Shown piece by piece: positions 25,255-37,169 of a stretch of DNA of 64,000 nucleotides. The DNA lies in the NCBI GenBank assembly GCA_030544215.1, contig JARZZO010000013.1:1169001-1233000 (forward strand), in the 5' to 3' direction. How positions within the stretch are numbered: position 1 is the stretch's first letter; each line of letters starts with the position of its first letter. The notes beneath the pieces were generated by a model that was given only the letters and a program-made list of their open reading frames with translations, did no database searches and was not told the origin of the DNA. This stretch comes from Zantedeschia hybrid cultivar (taxonomy: Eukaryota; Streptophyta; Magnoliopsida; Alismatales; Araceae). Both the position numbers and the translations under genes were made by a program.

Positions 25255-25995
25255 CCCTCGCCCACCAACATGTCGACTGCGAGGAAGTGGTGACCGCATA
25301 CCACTCCCGAGGAGAGTAGAACGACTGCAAGTGTGCCAACGAGTGTCTTCTTCTCCCCGATAAGAAGAAGAATCTATGCTTTGAAGGAGAGGCCAAGAAT
25401 CATGTAGTCTACGACCATTACACCCTATTGGCCACTCTTGTCTTATAGATCCTCCAGGACATCGAGGATAATGAGTATGTCAATTAGCTGCAGAAAGTGA
25501 AGTCTGACCTGAAGCATCGAGATATGAGGAAGTACTGCCACTTCTACAAACACCACGGCCACACCACTGAAGAGTGTCGGCAACTCCGAGATGAGATCAA
25601 GTCCCTAATCTAGCGGGCTATCTTGAAAAATATCCGGCGAAGCCTAGTCAAGAGTCAAACACCCCCCCCAGATCGAGAATTGCCCTGGAGATCCATATGA
25701 TATCAGGAGGAACAGTGTCTGGGGGAGACAACCACTAAGGCAAAAAGCACTATATGTGCTAGGTTAACCATGTAACTCCCGACTCCAAGCGTCCCGCTCT
25801 CGAGAGGCTAATTGTAAGGGATCGAATGAAGGATCCCATAACTTTCTCGGACGAGGACTTGAAGGGAGTGACTGTTCCCCATGATGACGCTCTAATCGTC
25901 ACGACAATGCTCAACAAATATAAAGTCCATCGTATCTTAGTGGATAGGGGTAGTGGTCCCAATGTTATCGTTTAGGACTACTTCCTCTAAATGGG
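25255..25995 (+). pseudogene. Ty3/gypsy gag end and protease (element A, continued)
   Basis: The interrupted gag resumes (LAHQHVDCEEVVTAYHS). A zinc-knuckle-like KYCHFYKHHGHTTEEC follows at about 25,533-25,580, then the pre-protease and protease region: ISFSDEDL-like segment, VPHDDALIVT, and a decayed active-site region where the expected Asp-x-Gly-Ser reads DRGSG. Several in-frame stops are present. The match is to Tat/Athila-lineage Ty3/gypsy polyproteins. Reverse transcriptase, RNase H and integrase are missing because the sequence passes into unrelated element C near 25,995. No 3' LTR for A is found. Confidence 0.7.
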
Positions 25996-26004
25996 TGTGG
26001 ATAT

Positions 26005-27812
26005 ATGTGGACTATTGCAACTAAGCCAGTGGCTCCAGCAGCATCCGCGATACACTTTGCTAACAACTCTAAGCACCTGAGATTTCAAACCATGTATGTG
26101 GACTATTGTAGTTGCAAAAGGATTGATTTCACAGAACTGAACATGAAAGGGTTAAGCAAGGTTGAGGAACCTACTGATGGAGAGCAAATAGAAACAAATT
26201 TGTGATGTGAACGAACCTTTATGTAAGGATTTGGTCAAGGCATTTTACATCACACCAGTCAAGAACACTTCTACCTTCATCACAACTAGGATAAAGAGCA
26301 AGACTATAGAGATCACTCCAGAACTACTTGAAAAGTTATTTGGATGTGAAGCAAAGGGTCTAGAACCGAATAACAGTGAAGAGATACAAGTCAAGACTAG
26401 AGGAATTATAGGGCCTCAGTTTGTGCTGAAAGCAAGATATATTGATGTAAATCAGATATCTACAGAGAAAAGGTTGATGCACCTCATTATCTCTAGATCC
26501 TGATCAGTAAGCAACATTTTCAATGATCACCCAAAAAGATTCAAACATCTTGTACTGGGTACCGTAGAAGAAGAAAGTAAACATGTCAGTGTACATATTG
26601 TAGAACAGGGGTAGCATAATAGAACAGTTGAAGAAACCCCAGAAGTCTAATAGAGTATGGCTTCCTTATGGACATATGTTGACAGACATATTCAGATACT
26701 TTAGAGTATATTTCACTAATTAAGAAAAGTCATTCCATATTGCAATGACATTGAGCAATCTCAGGAAAAGTCACTTTACCTACCCCAGTGGCATATGGAT
26801 CAAGGACTTTATTCCTCCCGAGGAACACGAAGAAGTAGAACAAGGAACAACACCCCAAGTAGAATAACATACAACAACACCGAAAGTAGTAGGTGCAGAT
26901 CAACCATAGTCACCTGTAGCAGTAATAGATGAAGAAGTAGAAATTAAAAAAATAGAACCAGACTGTAGAAGTCTCTATGGAATGGCCAGGAAACCATCTC
27001 CTCAACCTGCAACAGTTGAGGGGAAGCTTATAGTTCAGGGGGAGATCCAAAATGAAGAGGATCTCAAAAAGAGCTCAAGTAGCAACTAATATTGTTGATG
27101 AGCTGCTAAGGGATTTAGGATTTGTAAATCTTCCATAAGATTCTATCGCTCAATTTTCTGCACGAAAGGAGCAAGTCAGAAAGAAGAAATAGGACAAGAC
27201 TAAAAAGTCAAAGAGGTATAATGAAGTAATGAAAAGATTGGATAAACAATAGGCTGATCTTGCAAAGATTAAAATAAGGATGGAAGATATGAAGAAAACT
27301 TTGGGAGATATTATCAAGGCTGTCTTAGACCTGAGAATGAATCATATTAGAAGAAAAGTGATATCCGTGCAAAGAAGGACTGGTACCATTCCGTCTACTA
27401 CATCCTCTCCTTCTCCTCCTCCTAGAGAACCTGAACAATCTTAACCTTCATCTCCTCCACCACCAGAACAACCTACAACTAAAGAATATGAACATCACAT
27501 CCCGTATCTTCCTCCCCATAAGCCACCCCTTCTGCAATACCATTATCCAAGAGTGTAAACATCTATACTTGCCTTTGTACCTGCTACTCACATTCCCCTT
27601 ACTGAACCTTCTATCATTAGATCTCCACCATCTCACTCACCACTAGAGACCATAGATGCACCTCTACCAATGCCTATCCATCAAGCATCAACTGGTACAT
27701 CTACTTCTGTCTACCCCTCTAACATTCCCAGCTCCTCTTCTGACCCATCCAACATACCTAGCTTACAAGCTGGACCATCTTCATTTATTCCTTCCTTTTC
27801 TGATGAAGATTT
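26005..27812 (+). pseudogene. Envelope-like / plant transposon-protein ORF remnant, part 1 (element C)
   Basis: The frame at 26,207-26,503 has a KAFYITPV...IKSKTIEITPELLEKLFG pattern. About 150 residues later LPYGHMLTDIFRYFRVYF occurs. These are the two landmarks of the 'putative plant transposon protein' domain found in envelope-like ORFs of SIRE-type and Athila-type retroelements. After it come lysine-rich and Pro/Ser-rich segments (27,060-27,800) broken by stops. Copia element D interrupts the ORF at 27,813. No gag or pol of C is seen upstream, so C is 5'-truncated. The role of such ORFs is unproven. Confidence 0.55.
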
Positions 27813-29366
27813 TTTTAGTTTTAGGTGGCCTACAAGCCAATATGACTATGTAAATCTCGTTCATTTATTAATATAATGGCATAATATTCATTATGTATAA
27901 ATCGCATTAATTATCGTTTCATAATGAAGTCCGTGAATATGTGCTATAGTGATCAAATTATGATGAGATCATACTAATGAGACTGATCACTTAAACACAC
28001 ATATTCTTAATCGTTCCTAGTCGGAGGATATCCGAGAAGGACATCGGATATCCGGTTAGACTAGTACAGATTACTCCTGCTCATATGATGAGGGTGACTG
28101 ATCTCATAAGTCACTTGTGTGGAGACACTAAGGCGAATATGTAGGTGCTCATTGAAGAATGAGTTCACTGAACTGATCCGACTGAATTGCTGGATGGTAT
28201 TGTACCTCACTGTCAACCAGCTTGATTCTATTGTCGCAGTTGCGTGGATGGTCCTTGGACCTGAGACACCAAGGACACCTTGTCGGTGGACTTCTATGCT
28301 TTGACCTTGGTTTACGAATCTCTAGCCACGGGATTCTAATACGCTAAGGATTGGGTACAATGGAATACCGTCGAAGGGAATTGTGTGTCAATAAGGAATC
28401 ATTCGCTCTCGGTACTTAGAGAGAGAATGCTCTAGGAAGGATGCGCGAAAGTCCCTGGCCAGGGCGGACGATAATATCGGGAAAGGAGTTTTCCGATATT
28501 CATCAGTGGCATCCAATCCAAGTGAGTCGACCGGTTAAGGTTTGACAACTCGCCATGCCCTGAGTTGACTCGAGAGCATTGTACGAATGAAGGATTATAT
28601 CCACGCGGTAACTGTCGGCAGAAAGGTTCCAAGAGTGGGTTACTTAACCCCAATACCTTCCGGGTTCACGCGGTGTTGCTTGGCACCCAACGTGATCGGA
28701 GGCCCGGTCGAATTCGATGTGCGACATCAATTCGATTGATTAATTAATTAATAAAGGGTTATTAATTGATTAATAAAGTCAGTGAGGAGTCACTGGACTT
28801 GTTGGGCCATTAACTGGACTGGTACTTGGGCCTAGAGGGTCACACGCAAATGATTCTCAAGGCGATGGATAAATAAGTGGGTTTTATATAAACCGGGGAT
28901 TTTTATGAAAAACCGCGCGGTTAGTATAAAACATAGCGAACGGGCTGAGCAGGCCAAGCTGCTGCTAACCCTAGCTGTCCCTCCTCTGTTTCTCTCTCTC
29001 TCTGGCGTCCAGACATATCCAGATCTGCTCCGCCGCTTCTCCGAATCCCGTTCGACGGGAAATTGTTCGCGCGTTGCGGCGATCGTTGCGGCGACTGGCG
29101 GAGGTTTCGTGGGCTGCGAAGAACGAGGAATGCGAGGATATCCGTCGCGGGGAGGATCGCGTGGACTTCGCTAGAGGCCGGGCGCTTGCGCGGCTTGCGG
29201 TGTCGCACCGACGGAACCGAACGGTTGCGGATTCGAATCCGCATACGGTGAGAATCGATTATCCGATAATCGTAGTTTTTAGTCGTTCGAAACGGGAACG
29301 GATCGCTATTTAATATTTTATTTTCCGCTGCATGAGCGATCCGGAGAAATCCGAGAAAACCCAACA
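27813..29366 (+). repeat. 5' LTR of Copia D
   Basis: 1,554 bp ending ...CCCAACA. A TATA box (about 28,883-28,892, within gttttatataaacc) marks the promoter. An inverted repeat GGATATCCG / CGGATATCC lies at 28,026-28,053 in U3. The downstream third (28,960-29,330) is GC-rich and would form the R/U5 leader. Confidence 0.92.
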
Positions 29367-29367
29367 G

Positions 29368-29380
29368 TGGTATCAGAGCC
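29368..29380 (+). promoter_or_regulatory. Primer binding site (initiator tRNA-Met) of Copia D
   Basis: TGGTATCAGAGCC, an exact match to the usual plant Copia primer site, one base after the LTR. Confidence 0.95.
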
Positions 29381-30219
29381 AGGTTCCACTGTTTCCCGTC
29401 CCGTTTCGGTCTTCGAATTAATTTTTCCTTGAATTTATTCCATGCTTTAATACTCAAATTTTACTGAATCTGTGTTCATGAGATGAACACACATAATCGG
29501 ATTATTATTCTGCAATTTTCGGAATTTTATTTGGGGTTTTTCGTGTTCTTCATGGGACGAAGAACGGTGTGGTTTAGCGGCTTCAATCCGGAAACCCCAT
29601 GCGATGGGGAGGTGTTCCGAGGTCCTGGTATGACCAGTGATCATGTCGGCCATCAACAACATCGATCACCAGCGGCAAAAGCCCACTGGGAAGATCGGAT
29701 CTGTGAATCATGGCCTCTTTTCTTCATTTTCTTGTTTTTGGAAAACCATATTTTTGGGCATTGGATGCATCTCTAAGATGCCCTCGCCGGCGCCGATGGT
29801 ACCTGCCGGCGCTGGGGGTCACCGGCGTGGCCGGCCGGCGCCGGGGATCCTGCCGCCGGGCGGCGCGGCGTTGCCCAGCCGCCGGCCACCAACAGGCAAG
29901 CCCTTTTAGGGTTTCGGCTATTGGGCGTTTGGGGAAGAAGGGTTCAGGCGAACCGCCCGGCCCCGACCTAGTTGGACCGGGCTGGGTGCAGGCGGTCTGG
30001 GCCGGTCCCAGAACTAGCCTTGGTCTGTGCCATTCACCGAACCCCTGGCCGAGCCAGGGGCTCGAACCCATTGCCCCAATGGCTGGGTCCAAATTTTGTT
30101 TTTAATAAACCCCATTTCAAACCCCATAAGCCCATTCAAATTAGAAATAAAATTTGAATTAATTTTAAAATTTTCAAAATTGTTTTGAGGATTAAAATTA
30201 TCATTCAATTTTAATTTAA

Positions 30220-30840
30220 TTGGGCATTTATTAATGATTTTGAATCATTAACTTAATTAAGGATTTATTAATTAGCAATTAGTTATGGATTAATTGAGGT
30301 TAATATTAGTTTAAGTGTTAAATTAATTATTGACCTTAATTTATCTAATTTTAAGAGTTAAAATTAGTAGTCAATAATTTTTAATCTAATTGTTAGATTA
30401 TTAATTATTAATACATCTAATTGTTAATTATTAATTTGAGTTAGTTGTTAATTTAATTGTTAAATTAATAATTAATTTAAATGACTGATTTAAATGTTAA
30501 ATTGGTAGTCCTTAATTAATTATTGTTAGTCATTAATTTAATAGTTAAATTAATGATAACTTTAATTAACTAATCTAAGAGTTAGATTAATTAATTATTA
30601 ATTAGTTAGTGTTAATTATTAGTTTAACAGTTAAATTAATAATTAACATTAATTGGCTAATCTAAATATTAGATTAGTAGTTAATAATTAATTATAGTTG
30701 ATTATTAATTTAAATGTTAAATTATTAATTAACTTAGTTGGATTAATCTAAGAGTTAGATTAGTCTTTTAATAGTCTAATTGTTAGATTAATAATGGGGT
30801 TTAATCTAAATGTTAGATTATTAGAATTGTTCTAATTTGC
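30220..30840. repeat. Array of short AT-rich palindromes in the Copia D leader
   Basis: More than ten small inverted repeats of two alternating types, AATCTAA-N3-TTAGATT and AATTTAA-N3-TTAAATT, are spaced tens of bases apart. Examples: taatctaagagttagatta near 30,578 and taatctaaatattagatta near 30,658. Each could form a short stem with a 3-nt loop in RNA or single-stranded DNA. Confidence 0.7.
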
Positions 30841-31688
30841 ATGGAATAATCTGGAATTATTATTATTTGGAGTGTGTGCGTATGTGATGTGTGTTTTTGT
30901 TGCTTTTAAATTTTGATTTAATTGCATGTTAAGTTAATAAAATGAGTTTTCGAAATTCAAATATCAATTTTGATTGGATCCCAGCTTTTTGAAAGCCAAA
31001 ACTTATTTATTTTGAAAAACTCATTTGTTTTAGCCATGTGATGCGCTGAATCATGTGTGGGATGTTTAAAACACACCGTGGTCATAGATATGCACTTAAT
31101 TTATTATTCATGTGATGAATGGATTGTGTGGATCGTGGATGTATGATTGTTTATTAAATGTTAATAAATAGAGGTCTGCGCACCTCTCTCTCTCATACTC
31201 CGATGTATTTCTACCTCCCTCTCTCTCTTGTACTCGCCATAAGGCCTTCTTCAATTTACTTGTAATTCTAGAGTTTATTGTAATATGATCGAGACAACCG
31301 AGGAAGAAGCGAGGATGATCCACAGCTGCAACCAGGAAGGCGAAAAGATGAAGATCCTTTGCCTATGTGTTTGCAAGTTTATCTAATGTAAATGTTATGT
31401 TAGAATGTGTGTGTGTTTGACTGTTGGCTTCAGTCAAACCCACTGTGCTATCCATGACCACACTAATGACATGTATGAGATGCATTGTTATCTTTTGATT
31501 ATGAATCAAAGCAGGTTATAGTATTTAGTAAATATATACGTTATATTTATATATTATCACCTAGGAGAGACCAAGATAAAAGTTATCTAAATACCCTCAG
31601 ATAAACTCTAAGCCGTAACGCGAGTAGTTAAGAACTTACCGCGTGGTCCACCATCGTTATAGTCATAGGATTCGAATCACTTTAGGCA

Positions 31689-31998
31689 GGTTTGTTGTGC
31701 TATCCACAAGGCCTGCTTAATTGGGAGGAGAAATTGTGGCTATGGCATTAGATGCCTATAGATCGGGGTAGAGGAACCATGTAGCTTTGTTGTGCTATCT
31801 ACAAGGGCTGCATGCAAATCTATGCTCGTCGCGTAACGATGGTTAGCTTAGACCAGAATTAATGGTTTGTTGTGCTATCCACAAGGCCATTAAATCTTTG
31901 GGGACCGAAGCTATGATCAGATATTGCAAGGAGTTGCAAGTCCCATGAGTTGGGTGCTCTTTGATTGTATTACAGTTTGTTGTGCTATCCACAAGGCT
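31689..31998 (+). repeat. Four copies of TGTTGTGCTATCCACAAGG in the Copia D leader
   Basis: Copies at about 31,689-31,713, 31,785-31,808, 31,864-31,888 and 31,975-31,998. Three are exact over 19 nt; the second reads TGTTGTGCTATCTACAAGG. The spacing (96, 79 and 111 nt) is uneven and the sequence between copies is unrelated, so the motif itself, not a tandem unit, is conserved. A partial match lies near 31,440. They sit just upstream of gag. Confidence 0.85.
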
Positions 31999-32188
31999 GT
32001 AGTGCAAGTCATTGAGATTCTGATCCCCACTAGGAGACTGTCGGCGTCTCCCGTTCTGTATAACTGAGGGTTATACAGTCCATCGAAAATTAGTGGGAGT
32101 TAAACTTGAACAAAAGACCATATCATGTTTTAAATTTTAATAATTGAACATCTGCTAAATAGATTTTACTTATCTCCTGTAGGGAATT

Positions 32189-35100
32189 ATGTCGTCGAAT
32201 AACCCACTCCGTGGCATACTTGATGCCCTTTTGACTTACCTGATCTACTCGGATTGGTTCAGAAACCTGAAGAATGTCTTCAGATCTGAGCACATTGACT
32301 TTGTCATTGGAGCTGATCCTCTTGCTGAATCGGCATTGGATGCCCCTGAAGCAGAGATGATAGCTAACGATAAAAGATCGAAGGACAAAGGCAAAAGAGT
32401 AGTGAAGGGTGACTGCTTCTACTATAAGCAGTATGGTCACTGGAAGAGGAATTGCAAGGAGTTCCTTAACGATAAAGCTCATGGAAGAGTGAAGCTGTCT
32501 GAAGCTTCTGATATCTATATGATAGATATCAACTTGTCAGTTAGAGATTCCACATCTTGGATATTAGATACAGGATGTGCTTCTCATATCTGCCATGATG
32601 TACAGATGCTGACAAATAAGCGCAAGCTGAGACAAGGTGAGGTGGAATTGAGGCTAGGAAACAGCGCAAAACTTGCGGCGATTGCTGTTGGGACAGCAAA
32701 CCTCAGGCTTCCATCAGGAGACGCCTTACTTTTAGAAGATTGTTATTATGTTCCTAGCATAATAAAGAACATCATATCAATATCTTGTTTGGACAAGATA
32801 GGATATAGGTTGACCATTGAGAATAGAAGTTGTTCGATTTATTATGGTAATAAATCAATAGCTTCAGCATCTTTAGTCAACGGTCTATATCTCTTAGATG
32901 TTTCTTATTACAATATTCAAATTGATAATGCTATTAAGAAGAGCAAGAATTGTGTGAACCAAGCCTATATGTGGCATTGTAGACTTGGGCACATTGGCGA
33001 AAGCAGGTTGCAAAAGTTGCACAAGCATGGTTACTTAACAGCATTCGATTATGAATCGTTTGCAACATGCGAATCCTGCCTTATGGTGAAAATGGCAAAA
33101 TCTCCATTTAGTGGACATGGAGAACGTGCCAAAGACATTTTGGAACTAATACATTCAGATGTATGTGGTCCCATGTCCACCCAAGCCAAAGGTGGCTACT
33201 CATACTTCATCACGTTCACCGATGACCTCTCAAGATTCGGCTATGTGTACTTAATGAAGTACAAGTCGGAAGCGTTAGAGAAGTTCAAGGAGTTCAAGAA
33301 TGAAGTAGAGAAGCAGTTAGGAAAGAGTATTAAAGCTCTTCGATCAGATCGAGGAGGAGAATACTTGAGTACTAACTTCACACAATTCTTAAAGGATAAT
33401 GGTATCCTTTCTCAACTGACCCCTCCATATACACCACAGATGAATGGTGTATCAGAAAGGAGGAATCACACCTTGTTGGACATGGTGCGATCCATGATGA
33501 GCTTTTCAGGATTACCAGTGTCCCTCTGGAGGTATGCTCTAGAGTCAGCAGCATACCTACTGAACAGAGTACCCAGCAAGTTTGTGGCCTCTACTCCATA
33601 TGAGATATGGAAAGGCAGGAAACCAAAATTTAAACATGTTAAAGTCTGGGGTTGTCCTGCTCATGTAAAGAGGCATGACCCAGACAAGATGGAATTACGA
33701 ACTGATAAATGCAGGTTTGTGGGATATCCAAAGGAAACCTTTGGATACTATTTTTTTCATTCTGGTGAACAAAAGGTGTTTGTCGCCAGGAAAGCTGTCT
33801 TCCTAGAAGAGGAATATCTTCTCTAAGAGGACAGTGGAAGTAAAATAGTACTGGAAGAGGTTCCAGATCCCCAAACAGCTACATTATCATCAGATGAGAT
33901 ATCAGTTCCTGAATCTGTTCAGGTACACACAGATGAGCCTCGTAGATCTGGTAGAGTCCGACTACCCGAACGATATGTGGGACATATTGCTGAAGGTAAA
34001 TCTAAGGTACAATATAATGAGGATGATGATCCGAAAACCTACCAGGAGGCCATAGAAGGCCCAGAAGCCGGGAAATGGCGAGAAGCCATGAACTCAGAAA
34101 TCCAGTCCATGTACACCAACCAAGTTTGGAACTTGGAGGACTTGCCCAAGGGTATTGTACCCATCGGTTGCAAGTGGATCTTTAAGAGAAAGATCGGTGC
34201 TGATGGACGGATCGACACTTATAAGGTAAGGTTGGTGGCAAAGGGATATCGTCAAAGGCAAGGAATTGACTATGACGAGACTTTCTCACTAGTTGCCATG
34301 ATAAAGTCGATCAGAGTTCTGCTCGCCATTGCTGCACATTTTGATTATGAAATCTAGCAGATGGATGTGAAGATTGTCTTCCTCAATGGTAACCTTGAGG
34401 AAGAGGTGTATATGATACAACCAGAAGGTTTCACATCCAAAGAATCTCCAGATAAAGTGTGCAAGCTTCAGAAGTCCATTTATGGACTGAAGCAAGCCTC
34501 ACGGAGCTGGAACATAAGATTTGACGAGGCTGTCAAGTCTTATGACTTCATTAAGAATGAAGATGAGCCTTGTGTGTACAAGAAGACCAGTGGGAGTGCA
34601 GTCACTTTTATAGTTCTTTACGTAGATGACATACTACTCATTGGGAATGATGTAGCTATGATGTCATCAGTAAAGATCTGGCTGTCGAAAAACTTCTCTA
34701 TGAAGGATTTAGGAGAAGCATCCTACGTATTGGGAATACGGATCTATAGAGATAGATCAAAGAGGATGCTTGGAATGTCCCAATCCTTGTACATAGATAC
34801 CATAGTCAAAAGGTTTGGCATGGAAAATTCCAAGAGAGGTCTCATACCGATGAGACATGGAATTAGTCTCTCAAAGGAACAGTCTCCTAAGACTCCTGAT
34901 GAGAGGGCATTCATGGATAGAATACCCTATGCATCTGCCATAGGATCTATCATGTATGCCATGCTATGTACACGGCCTGATGTTGCATTTGCTCTAAGTG
35001 TTACGAGCAGATTTCAGGCTGATCCAAGCGAAGAGCACTGGAAGGCAGTGAAATGCATCATTAAGTACTTGAGAAGAACTAAGGATATGTTTCTTGTCTA

Positions 35101-35605
35101 TGAAGGAGGTGACTTGAAACTGCGAGGCTTTACTGACTCGAGTTTACAGTCGGATCCAGATGATAGCAAGTCTACATCTGGATTCGTGTTTACTTTGAAC
35201 GGAGGCACAGTGTGTTGAAAGAGTTCCAAGCAAGTAACCACTGTAGATTCGACGACTGAAGCTGAGTACATCGCTGCAGCTGAAGCCGCTAAGAAAGCAG
35301 TGTGGTTGAAGAAATTCATCACCGACCTCGGCATAGTTCCCAGTATCTCTGAGCCTGTTCTACTGTTGTGCGACAACAATGGAGCAATTGTGCAAGCGAA
35401 AGAGCCGCGGTCTCATCAGAAATTGAAGCATATTCTTAGGTGCTTTCACCTTATCAGAGAGATCATATCCAGAGGAGATGTAGTAGTGGAAAGAGTTCCA
35501 TCCGTCGACAATGTAGCAGATCCACTGACGAAGCCGTTGGCTCAAATTGTGTTTGAGCGTCACCTGGAGTCTATAGGCTTATTGTATAAAGGTGATTTGC
35601 TTTAG
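32189..35605 (+). pseudogene. Copia gag-pol polyprotein with internal gag deletion and three in-frame stops
   Basis: One frame runs from MSSNNPLRGILD to the RNase H end, broken by TAA (33,824-33,826), TAG (34,355-34,357) and TGA (35,216-35,218). In order: a very short gag (residues 1-75, where Copia gags normally have about 200 more); a zinc knuckle CFYYKQYGHWKRNC with its second Cys changed to Tyr; protease DTG (residues 127-129); integrase with the HCRLGH...CESC zinc site, the D/D/E core (HSDVCG, SDRGGEY, NGVSERRN) and a following KVWGC segment; reverse transcriptase with the catalytic YVDD at 34,619-34,630; RNase H with STTEAEYIA after the last stop. Integrase before RT is the Copia order. 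The second and third stops each replace an expected Trp codon (TGG). It cannot make a full polyprotein, though RNA may still be mobilised by relatives. Confidence 0.93.
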
Positions 35606-35619
35606 CCCAAGTGAGAGAT
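35602..35619 (+). promoter_or_regulatory. Weak polypurine tract of Copia D
   Basis: The bases just before LTR2 (aagtgagagat) are purine-rich, in the position of the plus-strand primer, but shorter and more interrupted than usual. Confidence 0.6.
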
Positions 35620-37164
35620 TGTTAGTTTTATGTGGCCTACAAGCCAATCTGACTATGTAAATCTCGTTCATTTATTAATATAATAGCATAATATTCATTA
35701 TGTGTAAATCGCATTAATTATCGTTTCATAATGAAGTCCGTGAATATGTGCTATAGTGATCAAATTATGATGAGATCATACTAATGAGACTGATCACTTA
35801 AACACACATATTCTTAATCGTTCATAATCGGAGGATATCCGAGAAGGACATCGGATATCCGGTTAGACTAATACAGATTACTCATGCTCATATGATGAGG
35901 GTGACTGATCTCATAAGTCACTTATGTGGAGACACTAAGGCGAATATGTAGGTGCTCATTGGAGAATGAGTTCACTGAACTGATCCGACTGAATCGCTGG
36001 ATGGTATTGTACCTCACTGTCAACCAGCTTGATTCTATTGTCGCAGTTGCGTGGATGATCCTCGGACCTGAGACACCAAAGACACCTTGTCGGTGGACTT
36101 CTGTGCTTTGACCTTGGTTTACGAATATCTAGCCACGGGATTCTAATACGCCAAGGATTGGGTACAGCGGAATACCGTCGAAGGGAATTGTGTGTCAATA
36201 AGGAATCATTCGCTCTCGGTACTTAGAGAGAGAATGCTCTAGGAAGGATGCGCGAAAGTCCCTGGCCAGGGTATCGGGAAATGAGTTTTTCCGATATTTA
36301 TCAGTGGCATCCAATCCAAGTGAGTCGACCGGTTAGGGTTTGACAGCTCGCCATGCCCTGAGTTGACTCGAGAGCATTGTACGAATGAAAGATTATATCA
36401 ACGCGGTAACTGTCGGCGGAAAGGTTCTAAGAGTGGGTTACTTAACCCCAATACCTTCCGAGTTCATGCGGTGTTGCTTGGCACCCAACGTGATTGGAGG
36501 CCCGGTCGAATTCGATGTGCGACATCAATTCGATTGATTAATTAATTAATAAAGGGTTATTAATTGATTAATAAAGTCAGTGAGGAGTCACTGGGCTTGT
36601 TGGGCCATTAACTGGACTGGTACTTGGGCCTAGAGGGTCACACACAAATGATTCTCAAGGCGATGGATAAATAAGTGCGTTTTATATAAACCGGGGGTTT
36701 TTATGAAAAACCGCGCGGTTAGTATAAAACATAGCGAACGGGCTGAGCAGGCCAAGCTGCTGCTAACCCTAGCCGCCCCTCCTCTGTTTCTCTCTCTCTC
36801 TGGCGTCCAGACATATCCAGATTTGCTCCGCCGCTTCTCCGAATCCCGTTCGACGGGAAATTGTTCGCGCGTTGCGGCGATCGTTGCGGCGACTGGCGGA
36901 GGTTTCGTGGGCTGCGAAGAACGAGGAACGCGAGGATATCCGTCGCGGAGAGGATCGCGTGGACTTCGCTAGAAGCCGGGCGCTTGGGCGGCTTGCGGTG
37001 CCGCACCGACGGAACCGAACGGTTGCGGATTCGAATCCGCACACGGTGAGAATCGATTATCCGATAATCGTAATTTTTAGTCGTTCGAAACGGGAACGGA
37101 TCGCTGTTTAATATTTTGTTTTTCACTGCGTGAGCGATCCGGAGAAACCAGAGAAAACCCAACA
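35620..37164 (+). repeat. 3' LTR of Copia D
   Basis: 1,545 bp beginning TGTTAG and ending CCCAACA, closely matching LTR1. A small deletion near 36,270 removes part of the segment that LTR1 has at about 28,466-28,475. The TATA box recurs at 36,680-36,690. The exact GATTT target duplication follows. Confidence 0.92.
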
Positions 37165-37169
37165 GATTT

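Larger units (their letters stand above)
29381..32188 (+). other. Copia D untranslated leader
   Basis: 2.8 kb between the primer site and gag. It has a GC-rich part (29,780-30,070) with short open frames of no recognised domain, an AT-rich palindrome array (30,220-30,840) and a four-copy motif region (31,689-31,998). No conserved protein is seen. Confidence 0.8.
27813..37164 (+). mobile_element. Element D: Copia LTR retrotransposon, 9.35 kb, with exact target duplication
   Basis: Two very similar LTRs (27,813-29,366 and 35,620-37,164) flank a primer binding site, a 2.8-kb leader and a gag-pol frame. The target duplication GATTT is exact on both sides (27,808-27,812 and 37,165-37,169). LTR1 begins TTTTAG where LTR2 has TGTTAG, so its terminal TG is mutated. 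The LTRs differ by scattered substitutions and a small deletion near 36,270, so insertion is fairly recent on the scale of this region but not fresh. The element is inserted into the envelope-like ORF of C. LTR length and primer site suit Angela- or Ivana-like Copia lineages; which one is not determined. Confidence 0.93.

Noticed and set aside
27360..27800. Proline/serine-rich segment as a cell-wall protein gene
   Set aside because: It follows in frame order from the envelope-like ORF of element C and resumes after the Copia insertion; low-complexity part of that ORF.
28921..29457. 178-aa minus-strand open frame
   Set aside because: It lies across the R/U5 end of a Copia LTR and primer site, recurs in the other LTR, and shows no domain; it is a by-product of GC-rich LTR sequence.
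29781..30105. GC-rich open frames that might be a host gene exon
   Set aside because: They lie between the primer site and gag of Copia D, overlap on both strands and show no domain; part of the element's leader.
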